A stretch of 64,000 bases of DNA, taken from contig NZ_CP071839.1 in assembly GCF_017526105.1 (NCBI RefSeq), forward strand, positions 5,781,001-5,845,000. Reading direction: 5' to 3'. The stretch is from Streptomyces cyanogenus. Lineage in GTDB: Bacteria; Actinomycetota; Actinomycetes; Streptomycetales; Streptomycetaceae. The notes below the pieces were generated by a model. It searched no databases. It was given only the letters and a program-made list of their open reading frames with translations, and had not been told where the DNA came from. Made by a program: the position numbers and the translations under genes. Below, in pieces: positions 35,611 through 43,672 of the stretch. The stretch's first letter is position 1. Each line of letters begins with the position of its first letter.

Positions 35611-36150
35611 ATGTCCGATGAGATCACCCTGCGCCCGGTAACCGCCGACGATCTCGACCTGTTCGAGCGCGAGTTCAGCGGTCCGGAGGGGACCGGCCCG
35701 TACCAGTGGTTCGGCTTCGGATCACCGGCCGGCCTGCGCAGGCAATTCGCGGAGACCGGTCTGCTCGGCCCCGACGGCGGCGTGCTCTCCGTCGCGGAGG
35801 CGGGCCGGACGGTGGGCCGGGTCGAGTGGTTCGCCAGCACCTGGGGACGGCCCGCCACCTCCACCTGCTGGAGCCTGGCGATCGGCCTGGTGCCCGCCGC
35901 GCACGGCCGCGGCATAGGCACCCAGGCCCAACGACTGCTGGCCGAGTACCTCTTCGATCACACCAGGGCCGAGCGGCTTCAAGCCTGGACGGATTGCGCC
36001 AACCTTGCTGAGCAGCGTGCGTTGGAGAAGGCGGGCTTCGTCAGGGAGGGCGTGCTGCGCTCCGCACAGTGGCGCGGCGGCCGGTGGCACGACCAGGTGA
36101 TCTTCTCCATGCTCCGCGCGGAGCGGTCCGGCAGCGAGCCAAGACGATGA
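35611..36150 (+). CDS. GNAT acetyltransferase
   Basis: A 179-aa N-acetyltransferase of the RimJ/RimL-like type: TLRPVTADDLDLFEREF opening, the acetyl-CoA pyrophosphate loop (VPAAHGRGIGTQAQ, matching the R/Q-x-x-G-x-G/A pattern) and the ALEKAGFVREGVLR motif. Such enzymes acetylate N-terminal or side-chain amines, including some antibiotics; the acceptor is unknown. ATG 35611 follows AGGAG by 8 bases. Confidence 0.85.
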   Translation: MSDEITLRPVTADDLDLFEREFSGPEGTGPYQWFGFGSPAGLRRQFAETGLLGPDGGVLSVAEAGRTVGRVEWFASTWGRPATSTCWSLAIGLVPAAHGRGIGTQAQRLLAEYLFDHTRAERLQAWTDCANLAEQRALEKAGFVREGVLRSAQWRGGRWHDQVIFSMLRAERSGSEPRR

Positions 36151-36349
36151 TGGCCCCGCCCCTCTCGACCGTGCGCCCGGCCGAACCGTCCCGCAGGCCC
36201 CGCCGGTCAGCCGCTACCGCTCCACCTGCGGCGATGCTTCACCCGGACAGAGCGAGCCGAGCCGCGCCGCTTGCCCTGCGGTCTTGTGGTCACGTCGCGC
36301 TTGCTGCTGGCATGTCGACAAAGCCAATGCGGGCGCAGAGGGGGGCCTT

Positions 36350-37204
36350 GTGGAGCTGCACGTCACGCGCTGGAAGCGGTACGGGCATGATCGTCTGTAC
36401 GCCAACCTGCCTGATGGCACCGCGGTCGGTTGGGCGGAGGTCACGACGGGGGGCATCACGGTTTTGCGGGCCGAGTGTCGCGACGACGTGATCGCCGTAC
36501 TCACGAAGCACTTACAGAACCTCACCGGGCCTGTCCCGCCAGACAGGGCGCCGGAGGTTCAGGCGCGTCCGGTGCTGCCGCCGCTGACGCCGGCCGACGA
36601 CCTGGCCGTCAACCCTCCCGGGAAGTCCATACGTGATCTGCTCGACGAATCCGGCCCGGGACTGATGGAGCGAGTCGTCTCACGGCTTCTGCGGCGGTCC
36701 TCGGAATGGGACTCCTGGCGAAAGGGGTTGGCGGGGGAGCGGCGAGTGGGAGCCGAGCTGAACCGCCTGGGGCGCCACGGCTGGCGGGTCCTGCACTCCG
36801 TTCCCTTGGCCAACAAGGTGGATATCGATCACTTACTGATCGGGCCTGGCGGGGTGTTCAGCATCAATACGAAGCACCACCACAAGCGGGCCGTATGGGT
36901 CGGGGACGATTCCGTGAAAGTCGATCACGGGAAACCGGCGCCCTACGCACGCAAGAGCCGGGCGGAGGCCAAGCGGGTCGCCCGAGTGCTTGAGCGCTAC
37001 TGCGACTTCCCGGTACCGGTGGAGCCGGTGCTCGTCTTCGTCGGTGTCACCGAACTCAAGGTCGCCGCCACGCAACTCGATGTCCGGGTGTACCAGGAGC
37101 GCCAGGTATCGGCACTCGCACCGCTCTCAGGCGTTCTCACGGCCGACCAGGTGGAGCAGGTGTACGGCGTCGCTCGTCATCGCCAGGCTTGGAGCCGGGC
37201 CTGA
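36350..37204 (+). CDS. NERD-domain protein (nuclease-related) with TTA codons
   Basis: About 284 aa with a NERD domain at about 125-225. The putative metal/nuclease residues are present (DIDHLLIGPGG then FSINTK, with Asn for the more usual Glu). It is a paralogue of the degenerate NERD protein at 31.7 kb. Two in-frame TTA codons (36512-36514 and 36833-36835) make translation bldA-dependent in Streptomyces and fit a horizontally acquired gene. The GTG at 36350 follows GAGGGGGG. NERD proteins are often met in accessory and defence-linked regions, but no role is proven. Confidence 0.75.
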   Translation: MELHVTRWKRYGHDRLYANLPDGTAVGWAEVTTGGITVLRAECRDDVIAVLTKHLQNLTGPVPPDRAPEVQARPVLPPLTPADDLAVNPPGKSIRDLLDESGPGLMERVVSRLLRRSSEWDSWRKGLAGERRVGAELNRLGRHGWRVLHSVPLANKVDIDHLLIGPGGVFSINTKHHHKRAVWVGDDSVKVDHGKPAPYARKSRAEAKRVARVLERYCDFPVPVEPVLVFVGVTELKVAATQLDVRVYQERQVSALAPLSGVLTADQVEQVYGVARHRQAWSRA

Positions 37205-37372
37205 ACCGGTGCGTCTCAGCGAGGCGCCGGTCTTCCTTGCGGGACCTGTGCACATCTTCCAGCCCGGCGGCCTCCTCTTCCTGCCTGCTGGCTCCTGCGC
37301 CTGATTCCTCACCCGCACGGTGCCGCCGCGTCTGATCCAGAGGCGGAAGACCTCCGCATTCGGCGCCGTCGT

Positions 37373-39280
37373 TCAGTCGGCGATATCGACCCCATATCCG
37401 CGTGCGAGGGCGTCGAGGCCGTGGTCGTAGCCCTGGCCGACGGCACGTAGACGCCAGAGCGGACCCCTGCGATAGATCTCCACGAGCAGCATCGTGCGTT
37501 CGGTGGTGGCGGCGTCCAGGGTGGCCCGGGCGAGAGGTGCCCCGCTGCTGCCGGCGGCCGCACAGATCTGGATCGCGCCGACAGTCCCGAAGGTGGCGGC
37601 GCCGTCGATGGCCGCAGCGACGACGATCTTCCGCGTCGCGGGCGGCAGGGACGCCAGGTCGAGGGCGATGGTCTGTTCGGCAGGGCCACCGGTCAACAGA
37701 CGCGCCGTTCCGGCGGGGCTCTCCGGGGCTCCGTAGAAGATGAAGTCCTCGTCGAACGTGACCTGTTCGTCCTCATCGAGGAGGAAGGCGACCACGTCGA
37801 TCTCGCAGTCGGACTGCGGGGCCCAGCCAGCGGTGACATACCACTCCGGCGCGGGTCCACCGTTCGGCATGGGTAGGTCGATGACGCCGCCCCTCGGCAT
37901 CACGTGCGGCTCCTGAGGCCGGAGAACCACCGCATTATGGTCCATTGCGGTTGGAGAGGCGAGCCAGTGCAGGTCGTGCACAGGGAGTTCAAGGGCGGTG
38001 ATGCGCCTCATGCGCCGGTCGCCCTCTCCGCCTGGCAGGAGCACGACGTCAGTGACGCTGGCGGACAGGTTGATCGCCGCGGACCCGCCCAGCTGGACGA
38101 CGCGGATACGAGCTGCCGCGGCATCGGCATGGACGCCACCGAGCACCAGTACCCGACGTCCCGCCAGGGGCTTGTCCAAGGTGTCGGCCAAGAGCTGCGA
38201 TGGGCGCGGAGAGGGGACTGGCACGCAGGGGGAGGCCGTGGGGAGGGCAGATGCTTCCGGGGCGGGTACGGCAGAAGTCGTGGTGGACACCGGCTCCACG
38301 GGCCCGACCTGTTCTGCTTCTGACTCAGTCACCGGGGCGCCCCTGACGGCCGTCGCCTCATGCGCTGTCCCCGGCCGTACGTCGGCCAGCAGCCGCAGGA
38401 AGGTCTGCTCGTCGACGACCGGTACGCCTTCAGCGAGTGCGCGTCGGGCCTTTGTCGAGTCGGCCGCCGGTTCGTTGGTGACCAGCGCGCTGGTGTGCCG
38501 GCTGACGGAAGTCATCATGTTCAGCCCGGCGGCAACCGCCCGCCCGACCAGCTCGGCCCGGGCGTAGGCGGTCTCACCGGTGATCGCGACCTTCATCCCT
38601 TGCTGGAGCGGGCCGCCGGGAGTCAGACGTCCGGGATTGCGGTAGGCGCAGGGGGTCTTCGGCGGCTTCGGCGTGAATTGGGATTCTGCCCGCGGTGGGC
38701 AGGTCACCAGCGGCAAGGGCAGATCGAGCCGAGCTGCCTCACGCAGCGACGCACGCAGGACCCCGGCAAGTACCCGGGTGTCGTCCAGCGCATCGTGAGC
38801 GCGCTGTTGGGGGACGTTGTAGTGGGCGGCGAGGGTGCCGAGCTTCATGTCGTCCGTGGGCGGATCCACCTGGCGATTCAAAGCCAGGGTGCACAGCCGT
38901 TGCGACACCGGCAGCCACATTCGCGCACGAGCGAACTCGTAGGCCAGGAAGTCGTAGTCGAATTGGGCATTGTGGGCCACTAGGACTCGGTCCTGGAGCA
39001 TCGCCCCGATCCGCCCGGCCACTTGGTCGAAGGTGGGTGCACCCTGCAGCCGCTCGACGGTGAGCCCATGCACCTCCACCGGCCCCGGATCACACCCCGG
39101 ATTGAGCAGCGTCGAGAACTCCCCGGTCTGCTCACCGTCCGGACCGACCGTGATCACCGCAACGGACAGCACCCGGTCCCGCCGGGCTATGAGTCCCGAG
39201 GTCTCCACGTCGACCAAGGCCCAATCGTAGGCGTAATCGCCCATGGCGGAAACGTCCAAGAAGGGAGAGACGAGACTCAT
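37373..39280 (-). CDS. DEDDh exonuclease - BRCT - BRCT - TerD fusion protein
   Basis: A 635-aa multidomain protein. Residues about 18-185 are a DnaQ-like 3'-5' exonuclease with all DEDDh motifs (ALVDVETSGL, HGLTVERLQG, VAHNAQFDYDFL, HDALDDTRVL). Two BRCT-like modules follow (about 235-300, GMKVAITGETAYARAELVG; and about 375-450, LAGRRVLVLGGVHADAAAA). The C-terminal part (about 465-630) is a TerD domain with the calcium-site-like DEDEQVTFDEDFIFYG. TerD proteins belong to tellurite/phage-colicin-resistance stress systems; fused to a nuclease and BRCT they suggest a DNA-damage or defence role. The start may be ATG 39244 (MGDYAYDW) instead of 39280; neither has a strong ribosome binding site. Confidence 0.82.
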   Translation of the reverse strand: MSLVSPFLDVSAMGDYAYDWALVDVETSGLIARRDRVLSVAVITVGPDGEQTGEFSTLLNPGCDPGPVEVHGLTVERLQGAPTFDQVAGRIGAMLQDRVLVAHNAQFDYDFLAYEFARARMWLPVSQRLCTLALNRQVDPPTDDMKLGTLAAHYNVPQQRAHDALDDTRVLAGVLRASLREAARLDLPLPLVTCPPRAESQFTPKPPKTPCAYRNPGRLTPGGPLQQGMKVAITGETAYARAELVGRAVAAGLNMMTSVSRHTSALVTNEPAADSTKARRALAEGVPVVDEQTFLRLLADVRPGTAHEATAVRGAPVTESEAEQVGPVEPVSTTTSAVPAPEASALPTASPCVPVPSPRPSQLLADTLDKPLAGRRVLVLGGVHADAAAARIRVVQLGGSAAINLSASVTDVVLLPGGEGDRRMRRITALELPVHDLHWLASPTAMDHNAVVLRPQEPHVMPRGGVIDLPMPNGGPAPEWYVTAGWAPQSDCEIDVVAFLLDEDEQVTFDEDFIFYGAPESPAGTARLLTGGPAEQTIALDLASLPPATRKIVVAAAIDGAATFGTVGAIQICAAAGSSGAPLARATLDAATTERTMLLVEIYRRGPLWRLRAVGQGYDHGLDALARGYGVDIAD

Positions 39281-40199
39281 GACGCCAAGGATGATCCGAT
39301 ATGCGACCCTCCTTCAACCTACATGGCGATTTTCCCTCATCCGGAAGGCCGTGACGAGGCGGTCAGGGTACGCCGACCGCAGAACCGCCGGTTTCACCAG
39401 TGTCGTTGGGGCTTCAGCGCCAGTGCCTGGAACGGGTTTACCGGCTGACCCGCGAGCCGCTCATCCGTCCGCTTGGAACGACTCGCTTGCAGGAGCGCCG
39501 GAGAGCCACCGCACGGCCCAGGTTTCGGCCTGCGGTCAGGCGCTTAGAAGACCCGTTCCGCGACCCCCAGGTCGGGCGACGTCCACACCGCCGGGCCCTT
39601 CGGCATCTCCCACCTCGCCACATCAGCTTGGGAAGCAGAGGTGATTCAGGGCTCGCTGTGGTAATGACCTGCGGCGGAAGGTTATCGGTGTCTCGCGGGC
39701 CAATTTCATGGTTGCCCGCGGTACCCCGTGGTTCCCTGCAGGATCTGGCACGCGTATGGCACGCCCTCTTCGTCCCGAACTCGGCCGAGAGGCCATTGAG
39801 GTCCACTGGGCTGGTCAGTCGGCTGGCCAGTAATGATCAATCCGCCCCTCCGACGGCCGGCCCGCGACGACGGAATCGAGACCCACCACTTGGGAAGCTC
39901 GTGTCTCGTGGCCCCGGTCGCCTGCTGACCTGCGACCACGGCTGCCGGCTACCGGTCAGTGACCTGCCGGGGAAGCGGCTGACGGCGGAGGCTGGCGCTG
40001 ACGGCGGAGGTTGGCGACGACGGCAGTTGTCCGGCTGGCAGCTTGCCTGACCTGCCGCGACACGCCAACCACGGGGAAGTGGGGCCGTTTTCGTCGCTGC
40101 GCCGACTTGGTCCGGATATCTGGCACAGGCTGGGGGTACCCGCCTCTCAGCATGGCCCATGGCCGAGTCCGGTACGCGGTGACAGCAACGGAGAACCAG
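39281..40199. other. 900-bp stretch without a recognisable gene
   Basis: Open frames here (the longest is plus 39400-40050) show no coding bias, no known motif and no ribosome binding site. Near 39980-40030 a GCTGACGGCGGAGG-type motif is repeated. It may be eroded DNA between acquired genes. The end carries the GGAGAA site of the next gene. Confidence 0.5.
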
Positions 40200-41717
40200 A
40201 TGAAGGCCCGCCAATCAGCAGCCCCGCCGACGCCAGCGCCGGTTCCAGCGTACGAGCAGCCCGCTGAAGTCCTCTCCGGCCGCTACCGGTTGGGCGCGAG
40301 AATCGGAGCGGGAGGCATGGCCGACGTGTACGAGGGCGTTGACACGCGCCTTCGCAGGCCCGTGGCCGTCAAGCTGTTCCGGCCCGGCCCAGACCCGCAG
40401 ACGGAGGACCGTCTCACCGCGGAGGCCGTCCTTCTGGCCCGCCTGCAGCACCCGGGACTGGTCACCGTCTACGACGCCGGCCGCCACGACGACCGCACCT
40501 ACCTGGTCATGCAACTGATCAAGGGCACCACGCTGCGCAGCCTTCTGGCGTGTGGAGCGCTGTCAGAGCGGCGTGTGGTAGATGTGGGCGCCGCCCTCGC
40601 GCGGGTGCTGGCCTACGTCCACCGCGCCGGCGTCGTGCACCGAGACATCAAACCGTCGAACATCCTCCTCGACGCGGCCGGCGCTCCTCACCTGGCTGAT
40701 TTCGGCATCGCGCGCCTGGCCGACGCCACCCGCCATACAGCACCGGACGTGCTGATAGGCACCGCCGCCTATCTGGCACCGGAGCAGGTGGAGGGCAGGC
40801 GGATCGGGCCGGCCGCCGACGTCTACGCGCTCGGCCTGGTCCTGCTGGAGTGCTTGAAAGGCGAACTGGAGTACCCGGGCACGCCGTTGGAAGCGACAGT
40901 CGCCCGCCTACACCGCCCACCCGAAGTCCCCACCTGGCTCCCCTCGGACCTCGCGGCCCTGCTGCGGGCCATGACCGCCCAGGACCCCGAGGCCCGTCCG
41001 GACGCCGAGCAGTGCGCGCAAGCCCTCACCTCCCGGAACGCCGAACCTGATCCATACCCCCTGCCGCTCTCGGCGCCCTCCGAGGCGCGCCTTCCGACGC
41101 CGCTGGCCGCTCACCCCGGAACGGAAGAGCACATACGCTCTCAGGAGGCGGCAGTCACCCGACGCAACCTCCCCGGCGGCACTCGCCACAGCCGTCGCCT
41201 GGCAGCGGGGACGGCCCTGGCCCTCTCCGTGGCCCTGGGCGCGACTCTTGCCGTCACATCGAGCACCAGCGGAAGCGACGACCGGGCAGCAGCGACGCCC
41301 GCCGAAACCCCCTCGCACCCGCACTCCGGTACGGCGACTGACAAGAGCCGGCCCGGTGCCCTCCCACCCACCCGATCTCACGGCGCTCAGCCACCCTCCA
41401 GGGCATTCGGTGCGTCCCACCCTGCGGCTGCGGCAACCGGATCTCATGCCCAGCCCGTCTCCAGGACACTCGGCGCTTCTTATCCGGCGGCTGCCCCGAG
41501 CTCGAGCCGCAGCGCCTCTGCACCGCTCGCGAGCTCGCGGCCGCCCGGATCGGCGTCACCGCCGCCACGACCCGCGCCGACCGCAGACGGGGCCGCCGGC
41601 CCGAGCCGGACGACACCCGCGACGGCGCCAACCGCTGGCACGACGCCCCCATCACCAAGCCCTTCGAAGGGCGGCACCGCCACCAGCGCACCGCCCAGCC
41701 CAAGCCCGACGCATTAG
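40200..41717 (+). CDS. membrane Ser/Thr protein kinase with extracellular Ser/Pro tail
   Basis: A 505-aa kinase. Catalytic domain about 28-285: glycine loop GAGGMADVYEG, Lys of AVKLFRPG, HRDIKPSN, DFGIARL and APEQVEG. A membrane helix (about 330-350, AAGTALALSVALGATLAVTSS) leads to an extracellular tail of about 150 residues made of Ser, Pro, Thr and Ala with repeated SRxxGAS-PAAA motifs. There are no PASTA domains. Start: ATG 40200 with GGAG 7 bases upstream; the frame stays open further upstream without support. Neighbours (exonuclease-TerD, NERD) suggest an accessory stress or defence island. Confidence 0.88.
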   Translation: MKARQSAAPPTPAPVPAYEQPAEVLSGRYRLGARIGAGGMADVYEGVDTRLRRPVAVKLFRPGPDPQTEDRLTAEAVLLARLQHPGLVTVYDAGRHDDRTYLVMQLIKGTTLRSLLACGALSERRVVDVGAALARVLAYVHRAGVVHRDIKPSNILLDAAGAPHLADFGIARLADATRHTAPDVLIGTAAYLAPEQVEGRRIGPAADVYALGLVLLECLKGELEYPGTPLEATVARLHRPPEVPTWLPSDLAALLRAMTAQDPEARPDAEQCAQALTSRNAEPDPYPLPLSAPSEARLPTPLAAHPGTEEHIRSQEAAVTRRNLPGGTRHSRRLAAGTALALSVALGATLAVTSSTSGSDDRAAATPAETPSHPHSGTATDKSRPGALPPTRSHGAQPPSRAFGASHPAAAATGSHAQPVSRTLGASYPAAAPSSSRSASAPLASSRPPGSASPPPRPAPTADGAAGPSRTTPATAPTAGTTPPSPSPSKGGTATSAPPSPSPTH

Positions 41718-41747
41718 AGGCCGAGGACCAGACCCGCTCCAGGAGTT

Positions 41748-41801
41748 AGGTCTGACCGCCTGTCCCCCCGTGCTGCGCGGGGCGGCCGTGGCCGTGTCAG
41801 A
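41748..41801. terminator. inverted repeat downstream of the kinase gene
   Basis: GGTCTGAC and GTCAGACC arms about 40 bp apart enclose GC-rich sequence that can pair further (CCCCCCG with CGGGG). It probably ends the kinase transcript. Confidence 0.4.
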
Positions 41802-42031
41802 CCGCACCGCGCCACTGCTGTCCGCTGTCGTTGATGTCAGCCGTGGATGTCACCTCACACAGGCTGGGGTCACGGCCGGCTTGGGTCTTCAACCATGCTG
41901 TGAAGCTCCTCGGTTTGGGCATGTCCACATCCTTCCGCACAACCCCCGACGTCGTCAGGGGATGCCCCAAGCGTGAGGAGCCCGTGAGTGTGTCGGACGT
42001 GTGTCGCGTGTATCGCAGATGGTGCGCGGAC
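41802..42031. other. non-coding stretch left of the IS element
   Basis: No supportable gene is seen between the kinase terminator and the insertion sequence. Confidence 0.4.
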
Positions 42032-42034
42032 AGT

Positions 42035-42919
42035 GAGCGTTTTCAGCGTGGCCACTGATCGGGTGACGCCCGTCAGGTCGAGGTGAGGGCCGCAACGTAC
42101 GAAGCCCCCGTGCCGTTGAGGGAGGTGTTCGAAGTCTCAACCCATCGGCACAGGAGCCTCGTTGGTTCCCTATCCTGCCGCACTCGACCTTCCGCACGCC
42201 CTCGTCGAGTGGGTCACGATGCTCATCGTCACTCGTGAGGGTGACCGACGGTGCAAACTCCCGCCGCACCAGCGGGTGCTCGTCGCTCTGGTGTACCTAC
42301 GCCGCCACGACGCCCTCACCCGGATCGCATCCGGCTTCGGGATATCCGTCGGCACCGCCCACGCGTATGTCACCGCCGTGACCGACCTGCTGGCCGAACG
42401 AGCCCCCGGCCTGCTCAAGACTCTGCGCCAGCACGATCCGGAGTTCGTCCTGCTGGACGGGACCCTGGCCGAGTGCGCCCGCGTCGGCGACAGCCGAGCC
42501 GACTACTCGGCCAAGCACTGCCGGCACGGAGTGAACGTCCAGGTCGTCACCGACCCCACCGGTGAGGTGCTGTGGATCTCGCCCGCGCTGCCGGGACGCA
42601 TCCATGACCTGACCGCAGCCCGCAACCACCGCATCATTCGGATCTGCGAGCGTCAGGGCGTCCCGATCCTCGCCGACCGCGCCTACCAGGGTGCCGGTAG
42701 CTGGGTCACCACCGGACTCAAACGGCCACCAGGCGGTGAACTCACCCTCACCCAGCGCACCGTCAACCGAGCCCTGGCTGTGGCGAGGGCACCGGTCGAA
42801 CGCGGCATGGCAAGGCTGAAGTCCTGGCAGATCTTCCGCAGATCACGCATCAGCCCCAACCGCATGTTCGTCATCACCAAGGCTGTCCTCACCCTGGAGA
42901 GGCAACGCTGAAAACGCTC
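42035..42919 (+). mobile_element. IS5-type insertion sequence, 885 bp, with 3-bp target duplication
   Basis: The ends are inverted repeats of 19 bp with one mismatch: GAGCGTTTTCAGCGTGGCC at the left against GAGCGTTTTCAGCGTTGCC read inward from the right. AGT flanks the element on both sides (42032-42034 and 42920-42922) as a 3-bp target duplication. The single transposase gene runs almost to the right repeat. Intact ends and an intact gene suggest a recent and possibly active copy. It inserted between the kinase gene and the attachment-site remnant, outside the AICE. Confidence 0.9.
42162..42911 (+). CDS. IS5-family DDE transposase
   Basis: A 249-aa transposase with an N-terminal helix-turn-helix (FGISVGTAHAYVTAVTDLL) and the DDE catalytic residues in VLLDGTL, ILADRAYQGAG and APVERGMARLKSW. 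The start is a TTG at 42162 with AGGAG 6-7 bases upstream; no ATG or GTG fits better. It stops 8 bases before the outer end of the element, inside the right inverted repeat. Confidence 0.9.
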   Translation: MVPYPAALDLPHALVEWVTMLIVTREGDRRCKLPPHQRVLVALVYLRRHDALTRIASGFGISVGTAHAYVTAVTDLLAERAPGLLKTLRQHDPEFVLLDGTLAECARVGDSRADYSAKHCRHGVNVQVVTDPTGEVLWISPALPGRIHDLTAARNHRIIRICERQGVPILADRAYQGAGSWVTTGLKRPPGGELTLTQRTVNRALAVARAPVERGMARLKSWQIFRRSRISPNRMFVITKAVLTLERQR

Positions 42920-42937
42920 AGTGAGAGACAACGAGAA

Positions 42938-42970
42938 AGAGCGGGAGTCAGTGAGACTGACTCCCGCTCT
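42938..42970. terminator. strong hairpin left of the att remnant
   Basis: A perfect 14-bp stem (AGAGCGGGAGTCAG with CTGACTCCCGCTCT) and a 5-base loop. It lies on the 3' side of the tRNA remnant in the tRNA orientation, so it is probably the original terminator of the chromosomal tRNA-Arg, now cut off from it by the AICE. Confidence 0.8.
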
Positions 42971-43024
42971 CCCATGTCGGCATTCGCGCTGGTCAGAGCC
43001 TGATTCTTGCTGGCTGACTGCTGA

Positions 43025-43069
43025 GTGCCCCCGGCAGGATTCGAACCTGCGCATACGGCTCCGGAGGCC
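43025..43069 (-). repeat. attL-type remnant: 3' half of tRNA-Arg
   Basis: 45 bp identical, except for one base (T at 43054 for C), to the 3' part of the tRNA-Arg gene at 63532-63576, in the same orientation. It covers the anticodon loop to the 3' end and continues into unrelated sequence after 43069, so it is not a functional tRNA. Confidence 0.92.
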
Positions 43070-43672
43070 CCTTCGGACTCCGACAACGTTGCTGGTCAAG
43101 GGCCTATGTCATGTTGGAAGGCTTGGCTGCGTCCACGGATGGTCCACGGCTACTCAGCGCCCATCGGCGCGGGCGATTCCCTCCACTCACCGACGCCCTC
43201 GGCATACTTCATGGATTTCTCGTCGCGGACCCGCTGAACGAGCTCCTCTGCTCCCGCTCGCGTCGTTCCGAAGTGGTAAAGCCGTTGTGGTTGGCGACCT
43301 CATCGTCGGCCTGCCCTCCTCACTCAACAAGGAGCTGATACGGATCGCGTCCAGTTCCACGCGGCGGGATTGCCGAGCCTCCCACTGCGCCCGGTCAGTA
43401 TCCGGCTCGGGGAACGGAAACCGGCGGGGCCAGTCGCTCTTGTGGCGGCTTGCGCAATTTTATGCGCTTTCGTCCCCGGCGTGCATCAGTCGACCCATGC
43501 CGTGGCCTGGACTGGGAGGTCGAAATTTCGACATGTATTTGGTACAGCCCTGGCGGATCCCGTTAGGCTCCGACACGTGCGCCGGGACGGCGAGCCGAGC
43601 AGGCCAAGTATGGAAACGGGCAGTGATCGAGTGGGGTCGAGTGCGGTCGGTGTTGGGGAGCAGGAGCTTCCG
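43070..43672. other. left end of the AICE, no gene seen
   Basis: About 600 bp without a supportable gene. Near its right end it is AT-richer and holds a small palindrome (GCGCA-ATTTTA-TGCGC near 43452-43467). A possible promoter has -35 TTGGTA (43539-43544) and -10 TAGGCT (43564-43569) with a long 19-bp spacer, pointing to the hsd operon. Confidence 0.5.

Noticed and set aside
39400..40050. 216-aa frame in the empty stretch before the second kinase
   Set aside because: Mixed codon usage, no ribosome binding site, no recognisable motif.
43025..43069. A second tRNA-Arg gene
   Set aside because: Only the 3' half is present; acceptor 5' strand and D-arm are missing.
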